From Anodontia alba (taxonomy: Eukaryota; Mollusca; Bivalvia; Lucinida; Lucinidae): DNA of 64,000 bases. Below, one piece after another: positions 33,901 through 48,864 of this stretch. The notes below the pieces were generated by a model, which did no database searches, was not told the DNA's origin, and worked only from the letters and a program-made list of their open reading frames with translations. The position numbers were made by a program, and so were the translations under genes. Numbering within the stretch: the stretch's first letter is position 1; each line of letters begins with the position of its first letter. Location: assembly GCA_964016985.1 (NCBI GenBank), contig OZ024821.1, forward strand, positions 13,070,620 through 13,134,619, given 5' to 3'.

Positions 33901-36900
33901 ATGAACGAGGAAGACAACTCTTGCATTTTTCGTTTTTGAATTATCTTCCTTTGACTTAGTTCCATATAGTAAACTGTGTCCTGGCCTTAATAATAACTTC
34001 ATGGTATACCTGTTACAATTACATATAAACCCTTTTTCTGAATGGCATTTGGCGGGGGCATCCGTGTCCTATGGACACTTTTTTTAGTTTACCCATAAGT
34101 ATTCAGACGGACAGGCCAGAGCAAACAGTGTAGACCCTGATCAGAAGCCACATTCTGTGGCATCTGATCAGGGTCTACAAGAATGTGGCATCTGATCAGG
34201 GTCTACACTGTTTGGCATTCATCCAGCAATATTTAGACAGATCATCAGGTAGTAAGATTGATTTGTTCAAGTTTTGGGACAAATAGACTAAGGTATCTGA
34301 ATATTGAGGGTAAATATGGTATGTTTTACAGACCTTTATAAATCTGTTGATGGGTCCTTGACTGCAGAAGAAAGGATTAAAGAACTGTGTAAACTTTGTG
34401 CACAGGTATATATATGTATATATATTGTCCATATAGCTCTAGCTTAGGTGCTTTTATACCAAAAAGTAAATATTGTTTTTATTTGATGATAAAAAGATAG
34501 AACCTATTAGAAGGGATTTTATGTGAATACTCTTCTTACGTATAGCTATAGATTGTGTTGTTTCTTCCACTGATAATTGTTATAACCCCACTTTGAAAAT
34601 GGGGTCTGTACTGGATTCTTATCCTGTCCTTGCAGCTTCTGTGATTCTGTCTTTCTATCCTTCAGATGAAAATGTTTGCCACACTTTTCTCAGTAACTGT
34701 GAAAACTGTAGAGTTGAAACTTCATACACACTTGGATTGTTGATGGATGTATCGTGTATACCAAAATTATGATGCCTTGCTTACTTGTTCCTTTATTTCT
34801 CTATTTTTGCTGCAACTGTTTTAGCAAGCAAGAGCAGCAAATGGATCATTGTTGGCATAAATGTCAGCACCAACAATGCTAAGTCTTTGTGTTTAGCTCC
34901 ATTTCTCAAACACCAATGCTTCAAGGCTAATGAGACTTCATACACACATCCACCATGATGCACCCTGTCCACTGCCATCAACTGTTACCGACCTTAGCCT
35001 CCTTCTTATGCCAGCAACTTAGAAGAAGTTAGAGGGGCATATTGCTTCTGGGACGTTCGTCTGTCCGTCTGTCCTTCCATCTGTCCGTCCGTCTGTTCGT
35101 CACGCTTTTTGATGCATAGTATATCTTTAGAACCATGCATGCTACCGTTTTAAAATTTCTTATATGGAATTCTCATGAAAAAAATAGCTGACACATATTT
35201 TTTTCTTGACAGGATTATGCCCCTTTCCTGAGTAATGGCCCTTTGAAAACATATGGAAGCTTGTCAGCAAAATATCTCAAAAACTATTGAAGCTAGAGCC
35301 TTGAAACTTGATGAATGGTAGTGATAAGTAGACGACCTGAATAAATTTTGAAAAATACTTCTTGGGTTATGGCCCTTTGTAATTTTGGGCATTTTTACCT
35401 TGGCAGCAAAATATCTCAAAATCTGTTAGAGCTAGAGCCTTGAAACTTGGTGAATGGATTTGTAGTGATGATTAGATGACCTGATTAACTTCTGAATAAA
35501 TTCTGAAAAATACTTCATGAGTTATGGCCCTTTGTAATTTTGGGCATTTTTACCTTGTCAGCAAAATATCTCAAAAACTGTTGGAGTTAGAGCCTTGAAA
35601 CTTGATGAATAGACTGGTAGTGATTAGTAGACAATCTGATTAACTTTTGAATACATTTTGAAAAATACTTCTTGAGTTATGGCCCTTTGTAATTTTGGGC
35701 ATTTTTATCTTGTCAGCAAAATATCTCAAAAACTGTTAGAGCTAGAGACTTGAAACTTGGTGAATTGATTGGTAATGATGAGTAGATGACCTGATTAACT
35801 TCTGTGTGAATTCTGAAAAATATTTCATGAGTAATGGCCCTTTGCAAATTAGGCATGTTTCCCTTGTCAGCAAAATATCTAAAAAATTGTTGAATCTGGA
35901 GCTTTGAAACTTGATGAATAGATTGGTAGTGATGAGTAGATGACCTGATTATGCCCCCAATTTTGAATGAAATTGATGGAGCATATTATTTTGCCTTCAT
36001 TTGTCCATCTGTCTGTTCATCATGCTTTTTTGTGCATGCCATATCTTAAGAACCCTGCATGCTAGGATTCTGAAATTTTATATATGGGTTCCCCATGAAA
36101 AAATAGCTGACCCGTATTTTTTTTCTTGTCCAGCATTTTTGTTTTTTTAGAGTTATGCCCCTTTGAAAAAATCAGAATTAAATCTTGTGAGCAAGATGTC
36201 TCAAAGTATGTAAGCTGGTTTCTTGAAATTCGATATAGTGAGTGGGAATGATGTGTAGATTACCTGATTAGATTTTGAGAGAATTTCGTGAAAAATTGAT
36301 ATAGTTACGGCCCTTTGCGGTTCTGCACATTTTGACCTTGTCAGCAAGATGTCTCAAAAAGAACTTAAGCTAGGGTCTTGAGCTGATTGGGTAGGATGTG
36401 GAGATTACCTGATTTGATTTTTTAGGGAATTCCATGAAAAATTGATGTAGTTATGGTCCTTTGTAGTTCTGGGCATTCTGACCTTGTCAGCAAGACATCT
36501 CAAAAAGTATTTAAGCCAGGGCCATGATATTTGGTATACTGATTGGGATTGAGAAAGAGATCACCTGATTAAAGTTTGAACCAATTAAATGAAATGTTGT
36601 TGGAGCTATGGCCCTTTGCAATTTCTGGCCATTTAATGTTGTTGCTTTATTGTGTATAGCATAAGCTTAGAGCCATGTATGCTAATGTTTTGAAATTTCA
36701 TATATTGATTCCTCATGAAAAAATAGTTGATCCATATTTTTTTTCTTATCCAAATTATCTCCTGTTTTAGAGTTATTTGATATAATAACATTGAAATCTT
36801 GTATATTTGTAGTGTTGTACCGTCATGGGCAAGCAGTGTTGGAGTCAAGCAGTGTTAGAGTCAGGCAGCTGGGGGCATAGTGTTTTACAAACACCAGCTC

Positions 36901-39900
36901 AAGTTACACTTTAGTCTCTGTTCTTACCGCTAATGTTAAGTCAGTGTGTTTAGCTCCATTTCTTGAATACCAGGGCTTCTAGGCTAATGAAACTTCATAC
37001 ACACACCCACCATGATGCACCTACCCACTGCCATCAGCTGTTACTGACCATGGCCTACTTGTCATGCTTGGCAAAACAATGTTTATTCTACACATTTAGC
37101 TCTTTTTCTCAAACACTGAGGCTTATAAGCTAATAGAACTTCATACATATATCCACCATGAAGCACCCTGCCCAATACAATTGGCCATTACTGACCTTGA
37201 CCTACTTTCATGCTTGGCTGAACAATGCTTAGCTCCATTTATGGAGCACTGAGGTATCTACACTAATGAAACTTCATATAAACACCCTCCATGACAAAGC
37301 CTGTCCACTACCTTCTATTGTTACTGACCTTTAACTACATTCACACTTTGCTGAACGATGTTTAGTCTGAGCATTCAGCTGCATTTCTCAAACAAGGAGG
37401 CCTCTAGGCTAATGAAATAGCCACCATGATGCAGCCCGGCCACTGCAGTTGGCAGTTTCTGACCTTGGTTTACTTTTCACACTTGGCTGAACAATATTTA
37501 GTCTGTGTGTTTAGCTCTGTTTCTCAAACATCAAAGCCTCTATTCTAATGAAACTTCATACACATCTGCCATGATGTGCCAATCTCACTGCCACCGACTG
37601 TTTCTTCCCTTGATCTTTTTGTTTTTAGCTCGCCTGTACGAAGTACAAGGAGAGCTATTGTAGTCACCCCGGTCGTCCGCGTTTGCGTTCCCGTTCCCGT
37701 CACACTGCGTTAAAGTTTTTCAAATGCTTATATCTCAACAGTCACTCCTCACAGAGGCATCAGATTTGGAACTTAGGTACCTTGGAGGGTCTTCTGAGAT
37801 TCCAAGAGAATAAACCCCTGGGTTCATGCCCCTGGGTGGGGCTAGGGGTCAGAATCTAGGACACCTTTGTAATACTGTGTTAAAGTTTTTCAAATTCTTA
37901 TATCTTGACTTTCACTTCTCATAGAGCATTCATATTTAGAATTTGGGTACCTGGAGGAGTCTTCTGAGATTCCAAAAGAACATACCCCTGGGTTCATACC
38001 TCAGGGTGGGCCTTGGAGTGGGGCTAGGGGTCAAAATCTAGGACACATTTGTAAAATCTTATATGCCTACAGGTTATAGACACAACTGGTTATACATCAG
38101 CTAACTATGTGACATCGGTTTAAGTGTAAGAGAGTGAAGGTCATGGTGACCTACATTTTACGGTCCAGGTCACCTAGATTTCACGGTCCAGTGATTTTGC
38201 CTTATATCTTGAATACTGTTTGTTGGATAAATGTCACACCTGGGATATTAGTTCCTTGTGACCCGATTATTGACGTCAAGAGTGAAGGTCATGGTGACCT
38301 ACATTTTACGGTCTAGGTCACCTAGATTTCACGGTCCAGTGATTTTGCCTTATATCTTGAATACTATTTGCTGGATAAATGTCACACCTGGGATATTACT
38401 TCCATGTGACCCAATGAATGACCACTTACTATATCTAGGTCATTGTGACCTATATTTCATGGTTCAGTGATTTTGCCTTATATCTTGAATACTTTGTTGG
38501 ATAAATGTCACACCTGGGATATTAGTTCCTTGTGACCCGATTATTGACGTCAAAATATATCTCTGTTGGTGTGACCTATATTTCATGGTTCAGTGATTTT
38601 GCCTTATATCTCGAATACTATTTGTTGGATAAATGTCACACCTGGGATATTAGTTCCATGTGACCAAATGAATGACCACTTACTATATCTAGGTCATTGT
38701 GACCTATATTTCATGCTTCAGTGATTTTGCCTTATATCTTGAATACTATTTGTTGGATAAATGTCACACCTGGGATATTAGTTCCTTGTGACCCGATTAT
38801 TGATGTCAAGAGTGAAGGTCATGGTGACCTACATTTTACTGTCCAGGTCACCTAGATTTCACGGTCCAGTGATTTTGCCTTATATCTTGAATACTATTTG
38901 TTGGATAAATGTCACGCCTGGGATATTACTTCCATGTGACCCAATGAATGACCACTTACTATATCTAGGTCATTGTGACCTATATTTCATGGTTCAATGA
39001 TTTTGCCTTATAGCTTGAATACTATTTGTTGGATAAATGTCACACCTGGGATATTAGTTCCTTGTGACCCGATTATTGACGTCAAAATATATCTCTGTTG
39101 GTGTGACCTATATTTCATGGTTCAGTGATTTTGCCTTATATCTTGAATACTATTTGTTGGATAAATGTCACACCTGGGATATTAGTTCCATGTGACCCAA
39201 TGAATGACCACTTACTATATCTAGGTCGTTGTGACCTATATTTCATGCTTCAGTGATTTTGCCTTTTATTTTTATTACTATTTCATGGAGAATTGTCATA
39301 CCTGGATTATTATATCTATGTGACAAAATGATTTACATACAAATACATCTAGGTCAGTGTGACCTATATTATATGGCTTAATGATAAAAATGTTACAATA
39401 TAAAATGTACCCAGCAGGTGAGCTACGCTGTCCTACGACAGCTCTTGTTTTCACTATTGGCTGAACAATGTTTAGTCTGTGAATTAAGCTCTGTTTCCCA
39501 AATACAGTGGCTTCGTGACTAATGAAACTTTATGTATCGTATTTACCCTAAGTATTCGGACACCTCAGCTTCTTCCATATATGTTCTAAAATTTGAACCA
39601 GTACAATTCACTACCCGATGTTGTGTCTAAAAATTGCTGGATGAGTGGCAAACAGTGTAGACCCAGATGAGACGCCGCGTTCTGCGGCGTCTCATCTGGG
39701 TCTATACTGTTTGCTCAAGCCTGTCTGTCCGAATATATATGGTAAATACGGTACACATCGGCCATGCTCTTTGCCATCAACTGTTACTGAACTTGACCTA
39801 CTTTTCACGCTTGGTTGAACAATGTTAAGTCTGTGCGTTAAGCTCTGTTCTGGAACACAGGGTTCAACGCTAATTAAAGTTCATACACACATCCTCCATG

Positions 39901-42900
39901 ACACACCCTGTCCATTGCCTTCAACCATTACTGACATTGATCTTCTGTTTACACTTTGCCGAACTATGTTTAGTTGTGTGTTTAGCTCTGTTTCTGGAAC
40001 ACCAAGGCCTCTAAGGTAATGTAACTTCATACATCTTCCGTCATGATGCATCTTGCCCACTGCAATTGACCGTTGCTGACCTTGACCTACTTGTCACCCT
40101 TGGTTGAACAAAGTTTAATCTGTGAGTGAAGGTCTGTTTCATGAACACCCAGGCCTATAGGCAAATGAAACTTCAAACACACATCTATCATGATGCACCC
40201 TGCCCAATGCTGTAGACTGTTATTGACCTGAACCTTTTTCATGCTTGGGTGAACAATGTATAGTCTGTGCATTTAGCTCCATCTCTTGAAGACCACCAGC
40301 AGTAGCAACATAGCCATTTGACATCTTGATGGGAGGCATTGAGGTGACATGGAGATTCAGAAAATCGTTCAGTTCCAATATCCAAGATTGCAGCCATGTT
40401 GGCAGTCTTGAAACTCTTCAAACAACTTAGATTCTGAATTGCTTAAGGCAGTCTGATCTGAGAGCCAAGATGGCTGCGATGGCACAATGTAAGATATCAT
40501 GATTAGCCTAATCCAGGTGAGCGATTTCTGGCCCACTTGAGCCGCTAATCCTTTTGGCCCGCTTGAGCCTCTAGTAAACAGATTGCTGGGATCCAAAGTG
40601 AAAGCCGTGTTAGCTAAACAACCATATTGTATAAAAAAAAATGTCAAGATTATGTAGAAAAATGACCATAAATGAACATTTTTCTACATAATCTATAGAT
40701 TTTGTTTGGAAACAACACTTTTGGGGTCAATCTTTAAATCGTCTCATATCTGAACCATCTTATATGAACCGTTTTATAAAGAGGTTCTAGTGTACATGTA
40801 ACTTTTGCAGTTAGAATAAATGACAAACAAAAATATCTTTGTAAGTGATGTTGAAAGCACAGTAGGGTAAGGCATCAACTGTAAATATGTCTTGCTAGGG
40901 CAGTTTATTGGATCAATTATTTTCAATCGAGCGATAGTATACAACACCAAATTTTCCTTAAGGTTGTTGTCCATGTAATTGTTATTGACCAATGAAATCA
41001 AACTGCACATTTGTACAAAATCCGGATAAAAGTTTTTTATAGTCATGCACTTTCGCTGTGCCGTGTGAAGAGGGTTATCTGTAAAATGTTGACAGAGACA
41101 TTGGAAAACAGTGTAGACATAGATCAGATGCTGCAGAATGTGGCATCTGATCAGGGTCTGTCCTTTTTGCTTAAATTACAGGAAGTCAAAGGTTAAATGA
41201 GTCTTAAGTTCCTGTTCAGGACCATTTTCCCCAGTGTACTCTCAGAGACAATTGACCCACCAGTGCTGTCAGTACTTTGATTTTTACTTTCAGTGTGCTG
41301 TTGATCATGTTGCTGTAGACTCCGATGAAGCTAGGCAGTATATTAACAAAGGTAATTTTCCATAATGAGAGAAAATGTACCTGATGATGTCCCATCACAG
41401 AAGACTTAGACTAGCCTGTGTATTCCATACAGTATGATCAATACCTTCTTTAGTCATTAATAAAGCTGCCTTTTTCAGAAATATACTTTTGGACATGTGC
41501 ACCATATCATCATCATCATCATCATCACCACCATCATCATCATCATCATCATCATCATCGGATTTTTGATTAAGGTGCAGGTACAGGGGCAACGTCCACA
41601 TCTGTGGGCCCCTTCCAGATAGCTGACTTGCTGCATGCATGGCAGATCATACACCAGATTTCCAGGTATGTCTATCATGAGGGTTGATAGCGGAGAGCTT
41701 CCATTCTCTGCAATCCCTCTCTGTCAGCTGCTTCCATGTCATCTTGGGCTTTTTAGGCCCACGCTTTCCATCATCCTGTATCTGAAAGGCTGTTGACTGT
41801 ACCATTGAAGCGTTCCACATGTCCATACCAGTGGAGCCTTCTCTCATTTGCGCAGTCTGATCAGAATCTTCACTAGGCACATTTTTGATCGCCAAGAATG
41901 CACAACTTCTTTGTATGAACCATAGATTCTGATCAGACTGTGCAGATACACATGCTGATTTGAGTCTTCATTAGGCATACCGTATTCGACCTAATTACCG
42001 CACATACCCCTATAAGCGCACAGTCAAGATATTCTGTAGTCTTCAGATTACAGCCAGTGTACTTTTTGTCTACTTCTTTATAAAGACATATGTTGTGGGT
42101 ACCCATTTGAATTGCATCGACTTGTCGATGCAATTCAAATGAGTACCCACAACATATGCTTTTAGAAAGAATATCAGAAAAAAGAATAAAAAAAAAAAAG
42201 AAACATCGCGTGAGTACCATTAAATAAGTCATTTGCTGAAATTGTTTTACTTATGGTAAGTGGATACATAATTTAATACAAGTTTTCACAGTAATTTTGA
42301 AAAACCCAAGCGCACGGTGCAGTTATTAGATCGAATACGGTATATCAGAAGGTATATTTTCTAATGGTAAGTGCTGATAGCCACTGTTTGCCACTCAGTC
42401 TGGCAGATTTTAGACACACCGTCAGGTAATAAAATATACGTTCAGAATTTAGGACAAGTATGGTAAAGATTTAAGGTATTCCGAATCTTAGGGTAAATAT
42501 AGAAACCTTTTGAATCTATAACAGTTACCTACCTTGACCTAACTATAGAACTGTGATGCCTTGTTGGTAAAACTACATGTTTATACAATATTTTCACCAG
42601 TACCGCATGTGTTCGGACAGACAGGCCTGGGCTAACAGTGTTGACACAGATGAGATATTGCAAAATGCAGCATCTCATCAGGGTCTACACTGTTTTCCAC
42701 TCATCCACCAATTTTTAGACACAACATGGGGTAGTAATTTGTACTTGCTCAAATTTTAGAAGTATGTTAAGGAGTTGAGGTGTCCAAATATTTAAGGTAA
42801 ATACAGTAATATTTCAATAATGGGTTCTCAGTAGCGATTTTTCTCAAGCTAGAAGCGTCTGCCTTTGGTTTGGGGTATTTCATTTGGAAATAGCATTTTT

Positions 42901-45900
42901 ATACCCTGCCACACGATAGTGGCGGGGTATTATGGTTTCATGTTGGACATCCGTGTGTCCGTCCGTCCATCAGTCGTGTCCGTTCGTCTGTCTGTTTTTC
43001 GTTTCCGGATGATAACTTGAGTAAACATCAATGGATTTTCACCAAACTTGTAATGTGCATTGATATTTTGGAGATCTGTTTTGGGATTGCTAATGGGCAA
43101 ATTTCGTCAATTTTTTATGGATTTATCTGCCCACGACACGATAATGGCAGGGTATTATAGTCTATCGTTTTTATTAAATACATTGTACAGTGATTAACCT
43201 AAGTATTTAGACACATCAACTCCTTAGCATACTTGTTCTAAATTGTGAACAAGTACAATTTACTACCCGATCTTGTGTCTAAGAATTGCTGCATGAGTGG
43301 CAAACAGTGTACACCCAGATGAGATGCTGCATTGATGCAGCATCTCATCTGGGTCTACACTGTTTGCTCAGACCTGTCTGTCCATACATACAGAAAATAT
43401 TGTATATCTAGAATGGCTTAGGTGTCACCATTTGATTTGCAATATCAGAAAATGTACCTACTAACATGGGTGCACAGTGAAGATTCTGATCAGCCAACAC
43501 ATATGTGCAAGCTGATTTGAGTTCATTGGGCACACAAGTCAGAGGGTATGTTTTTTCATGTTGCTGCTCATTTGATGCTTCATTGGGCACACAAGTCAGA
43601 AGGTGTGTTTTCTCATGTTGCTGCTCATTTGATGCTAATCACTCTGGGTAAAATTTTCAGCTGACGACATATTGAAATAGTTTTCTTATTTTTCCCAGAA
43701 AACAGGATTTGGTTTTCTTATTTTTCCCAGAAAACAGGATTTGACATTTCATGCAAATTAACTCCAATGGTGACAGTTTGCATGAAATGTCAGATTCTGT
43801 TTTCTGCAGAAAATAAGTAATATATCACAAATTTGTCGTCGGCTGAATTAGCCAAGACAGTGGTTAAGGTTAATGTTATAACACATCTGTTTTGTTCACA
43901 GTGTCTCAACACTTGATAGACTGCCTTGATAAGCCAACTATGAAGGAAGCAACATTTACAGCTTGCCATGTTGGAAAGTAAGTTCATTTTGTGTGAAATT
44001 TCATACCACAAGATTTTTCATCCATCCATTTGCCCATCCATCACATTCATGTGTACACTAACAGTACCTTTTCTGAATTACTGTAACTATTACCGTACTA
44101 ACCCTAAGTACCTACCTACTCTCTACCTATCTAATTACCATACTTGTCCTAAAATTGAAATAGTCCATTCTACTACCTCTGGATGTGTCTAAAATATTGC
44201 TGTATGTGTGGCAAACAGTGTAGACCCTGACCAGACACCCTGTTCTGCTGAGTCTGATCTGGGTCTATACTGTTTGCAAAGGCCTGTCTGTCCCAATACT
44301 TAGCTTAGGGTTATTATGGTACACCTACAATCAACTCAGCTGGCACTATTTCTCCCTAACATCACCTCAAAAATGCCCTTGACCTATTTTTCAAGGTCAA
44401 ACAATCTTTTAGCTTGCCTGTAACAGTTACGAGGGCATTAGCATCGGCGTTGGTTAAAATGTTTGGTCAAAGTTTTCAAAAGGATAAGGATATATCTCGT
44501 GAACCTCTGAATAGAAGTAGTTCATACTTGCCCTGGAGTAAGATACTGGTCCAAAGTTCTTTTCTATACCATACCAACCTACATGAATCTTGAGGTCAAG
44601 GTCAGAGGCTTAGAAAACATTTATGTTAAAGTTATTGGTTAAAGTTTTTAGAGGCAAAGCCTGATCCAGGCAAGTTAAGCTGCCCTGCGACAGCTCATAT
44701 TATGTTGCCTGCCTTGCATGTCATATACTTAGGGGTCACTTGGGCTCTCTGTGTGATTAAGAGTATCATCGGCGCAAGTGATGAACACTTATACCTCAAA
44801 ATTGTATTTTGTCCTGCAGTTTTCAAATCACAGAAAAAAAAAAGTTGTAATTATTACATATATTATTATTCAGCCTCCAGCCAAACCCTGACAATCTAGA
44901 AATGGACATGGCCATACAAGATATGGAAGCAAGAATTAACAGGTATGATGTGGTCAGCGTCATGAGGAACCCTGCCTAATAACGGCATGGACCATTTTAA
45001 GGGGAATTAATACACTATCAGGGGGATGTAACTAAAAAATGTTTACCCCTCCCCTACCCCAACAATCCAGACTACCTGAAAGCCATCTAGAATTTGAGAG
45101 GAAAGAATTTGCTACACGGGAGCAGTTTTTTTTTTCTATACCCCTGGCGTACAAAGGGGTATATAGTATTCGTCGGTTCAGACCATATGCCTATCCATCC
45201 TCCCATATATCCTTCTGTCCGTCTGTCTGTGATTCCATCCATTAACACCTGCTATAACCAAGTTTTACTTTGGAGTTTTGATTACGTATATCTCTGCAGC
45301 CACATAAGAAACTATTCATGTTTGGCATGGGGCTACCTGGTAACCTGGGAGGGTTCTCTTCCATTCTACATCTATGGACCCCTAGGTCGTGCCCTGGGGC
45401 GGGGCTAGAGGTCAAAATCTAGGATGGGTCAATAAGTTAGTATATTGCAGTTTGTGTATACAAACCACTTCTTAATAAAGACAGATGGGCATCAGACACG
45501 ACTTTAAAATATTTTACTGTAAGAAATGGGGCCTGCTTGGGGATTTCTTGACCCACTGGGCACTTGCTTTAGTTACCCTTGGGAGCAACTTTTTTTTCCT
45601 TTTTGAGTAAAGTAAATGAAAAAAATATTTGAAATGTCATCTGCTAATATTTACATTCAGCACTGGCACAGACAAACCTAGCTTATCTAACTATTACATT
45701 AAAGGACCTAAACATTGGAACAAGAAGCAATAATCATTTTACTTGGTTTAAAATTTTAGAAATCGAGATTTGGAGAAAAATTATGCTGTTTTACATTGGA
45801 GGTGCATTATTGTTCAAAGGCAAATTGGTACACAGCAACCTCTTTATAACATATTCATAATAACACAGTTTTGTTTGTAAGATGATTTATTAATGGTCCC

Positions 45901-48830
45901 CAAAAATGTTGTATCCAAACAAAAATGTATAGATTATAAAGAAAAATGATCATGAAATGGTCATTTTTCTTTATAATCTATACATTTTTGTTTAGATACA
46001 ACATAGTTATTTAGCTAAAACGTTTAAGCTTTGGATCCCAGCAATAGTGTTATAAAGAGGTTTTGATGTAACTTTATTATTGATTCTTTTTGCCAGCAAA
46101 TTTTGATTTTCCTTCTTTACTTAAGGTTGAAGAAAGAAGAAGAAGACTGGAATAAACTGTTTCAAGATCTAGAAACAAAAGTAGCGGAGGCTGAAAGGTA
46201 TTTACATACATGTAACCCTGTCTTATAAATACAAACGTCAGTTTAAGGGGAAATTATATACTGGGTAGATTTTCCATTAATTTGTACATTACAAGGGAGA
46301 CAACTTTCTAGACTTCCTGTTTACCTCCCTACACATGAAACCCCTTCTGAAAAGTAGTCTTCCCTAAAAGAAAAGAATTTGCTTCCCATGGGAGCAAATT
46401 CTTTCCTTTAAGAATAGACTCTTTTTCAGAAGGGGACAAAATCAATTTGTCAGAGTTACTTCACTGAAAGTGTATCATTTTTCCCTTTTATGCTGTATGC
46501 TTGTGCAGTATGGTCAAAGCTTTTCTGCATGTGCCAAGTTTTTAGGTCCCCTGAACAAGGAGAGCGATTGTACTACCCTCGGTGTTGGCGGGGGCGTTGG
46601 CGTCGGTGTCCACAAATGTTAAAGTTTTTGTTAAAGTTTTTGAGACCTCATTATTTCCTAACTTTACCACAGATTTGATTCATCTTTGGTATGATTATAC
46701 ATATTGGTCCAAAATTTTGCGCAGAACCATCCCCACCACCCTAGGACATGTCAAGGTCAAGGTCACAGAATTTTCATGTTAAAAGTTTACATCAAAATTT
46801 TTAGGACCTCATTTCATTTATTTTATTGACAAGCGTGAGTTCAGGTGAGCTATCCTGTCTGGCGACAGGTCTTGTTTGGAAGTATTGTTGTCTTTACCCT
46901 GGTTCTGCTGAGCCCGGATATGCACTGCCTTTGCAAACAGTATAGATTCAGATCAGTTGGCACCGAATCTGCACTGTTTGTCATTATTTGTGAATTAGAA
47001 TCAACAACCTGGATCAAGTTATCTGATTGGTCTGAAAAATGGAAGTAGGTGTGGCATTTTAATTTATTAAGTATGGCATTATTTGTGAATTAGAATCAAC
47101 AACCTGGATCAAGTTATCTGATTAGTCTGAAAAATGGAAGTAGGTGTGGCATTTTAATATATTAAGTATGGCAAGGGTTAATGTTTGTCATATAGCCCAA
47201 GATATGAGGGGTACCAGTACTCAGAAGTTTTTTAAGAGCTTATATTTTCCAAACCATATGATGGATTTTGTTCACATTTGACATGATGAAAGATACTGGT
47301 CCAAATTTTTATTCAGCAATACTCACTGCCCTTGCCCGTGGCCTCAAAGTCAAAGTTTAGATCCTGACACTCCAGTTTCACCCCAGTTCCAGGGAAGCTA
47401 TGCTGTCTGCTGACAGTTCTTGAAATTTACTGGAATTCATAGATATATAGCAGAATAGTGCTTGCATATTTGTTGTCCCTGTGGCAGAGTATCATGCAGT
47501 GTCTGAAATGCTTTTATTTTCAACCAAAAGCTATTGATATTTGTCCTATTTTTTTTAGCAAAAAAATATGCTGTTAGTACTCTTTAGAAGTACCTTGCCG
47601 ATGCATTACTAATGAATACCTACAATATGTTTTCATGGTGAAATAAAACATTTTATCTGGTTACCCTTTCTCTATCTGGAACTATGCTTATTGCTTTGCA
47701 CCAGAACGTATCTTGTCATTGGTGTGATTATGATGACTTAGAATAGAAGTGACTGCATGACAAAGCAATTACATAGCTCTAAATAAGACACTTTTTTCCA
47801 ACAAAAAGTATTGATGATTTTCTTATTTCTCCACAAAAACATATATTGTGGGTACTCATTAGAAGTGCCTCTGTGAGGCACTTCTAATGAGTACCCACAA
47901 TATATGTTTTTTGTGGCCCAAAATATATGTTTGTTTTTTGTGGAGAAATAAGAAAAATACTAACTAGGCTACATCTCTTATCTGGAGCTATGAATTAGCA
48001 CTCCTGACTTATGATTACAAGTCTTGGGTTCAACTCATGACTATGGTGCTTCATTGTACAGAGTCTTTCACTATCATCCCATTGTTAGCTCAGTAGGACT
48101 TAAATATTGAAGGATACTCTCTACAATAGCCTCCTCCCTACAACAGCCCGTTTTGGAAGTTCTGAAGGGTTGCTGTTGCAGGGAGGTTGCATTGTAGCAT
48201 GTATGCAGTTGTTTTTATGATGACCTAGTCTGTGTGACTGTTTATTGCTTCCTTAACCCATTTATGCCTAGTGTCCCATAAAAGGACTTTGGCAAACAGT
48301 GTAGACCCAGATCAGATGCTGCAGAATGCGAAGGAGGCATCTGATCTAGGTGTACACTGTTTGGATTAAGTTATGGAATATCTATAAAACAGTCGTAATA
48401 AAAACTAAGCAGACACCCTGCTTTTGGAAATAGACTGGTCCAAAGAATTATTGTAGAAGAGCCCACTAGGCATAATTGGGTTAATTAATTTGTGTATTTA
48501 CAGCTTAAAAGACAAAAAGACGATTTCTGAGTCTGATCTGTCAGAGGAACAAAGACAGTTGTCTAAAACCTGCTATCCAGAGTTCACAGACCTCATTGGT
48601 GTCAAGACAGAAATTTCAAACAGCTTAAAAAAGACCAAGCTTTTGGTATTTACATTAACCTGTAAAGTGCCAAGCAAAATTTATAGCAAACAACATTCTA
48701 AAACTTTTTATTTTATTTTCAGAGAAAAGTTTTGACATTTCATGTGAAAATCATCTGCTAAGCAGATAATTCACCTAAAATGTTGAGTCTTATTTACTCT
48801 GAAAAATACCTCCCCTCCCACCTCAAATAA

Positions 48831-48864
<34 letters not shown>

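Larger units (their letters stand above)
24395..34085 (+). repeat. 'ATGCCCCCGCC' element, interrupted by a nested insertion
   Basis: The left part (24395-25121) starts ATGCCCCCGCC, has a TCCGTCCG microsatellite and about 157-bp units starting 'gtccgggccataactcc'. The right part (33622-34085) resumes the same units and ends GGCGGGGGCATCC, the inverse of the start. Everything between 25121 and 33622 is a later insertion. Confidence 0.8.

Noticed and set aside
41395..41640. Poly-Asp minus-strand frame
   Set aside because: The Asp run is the GAT microsatellite tail of the LINE fragment.
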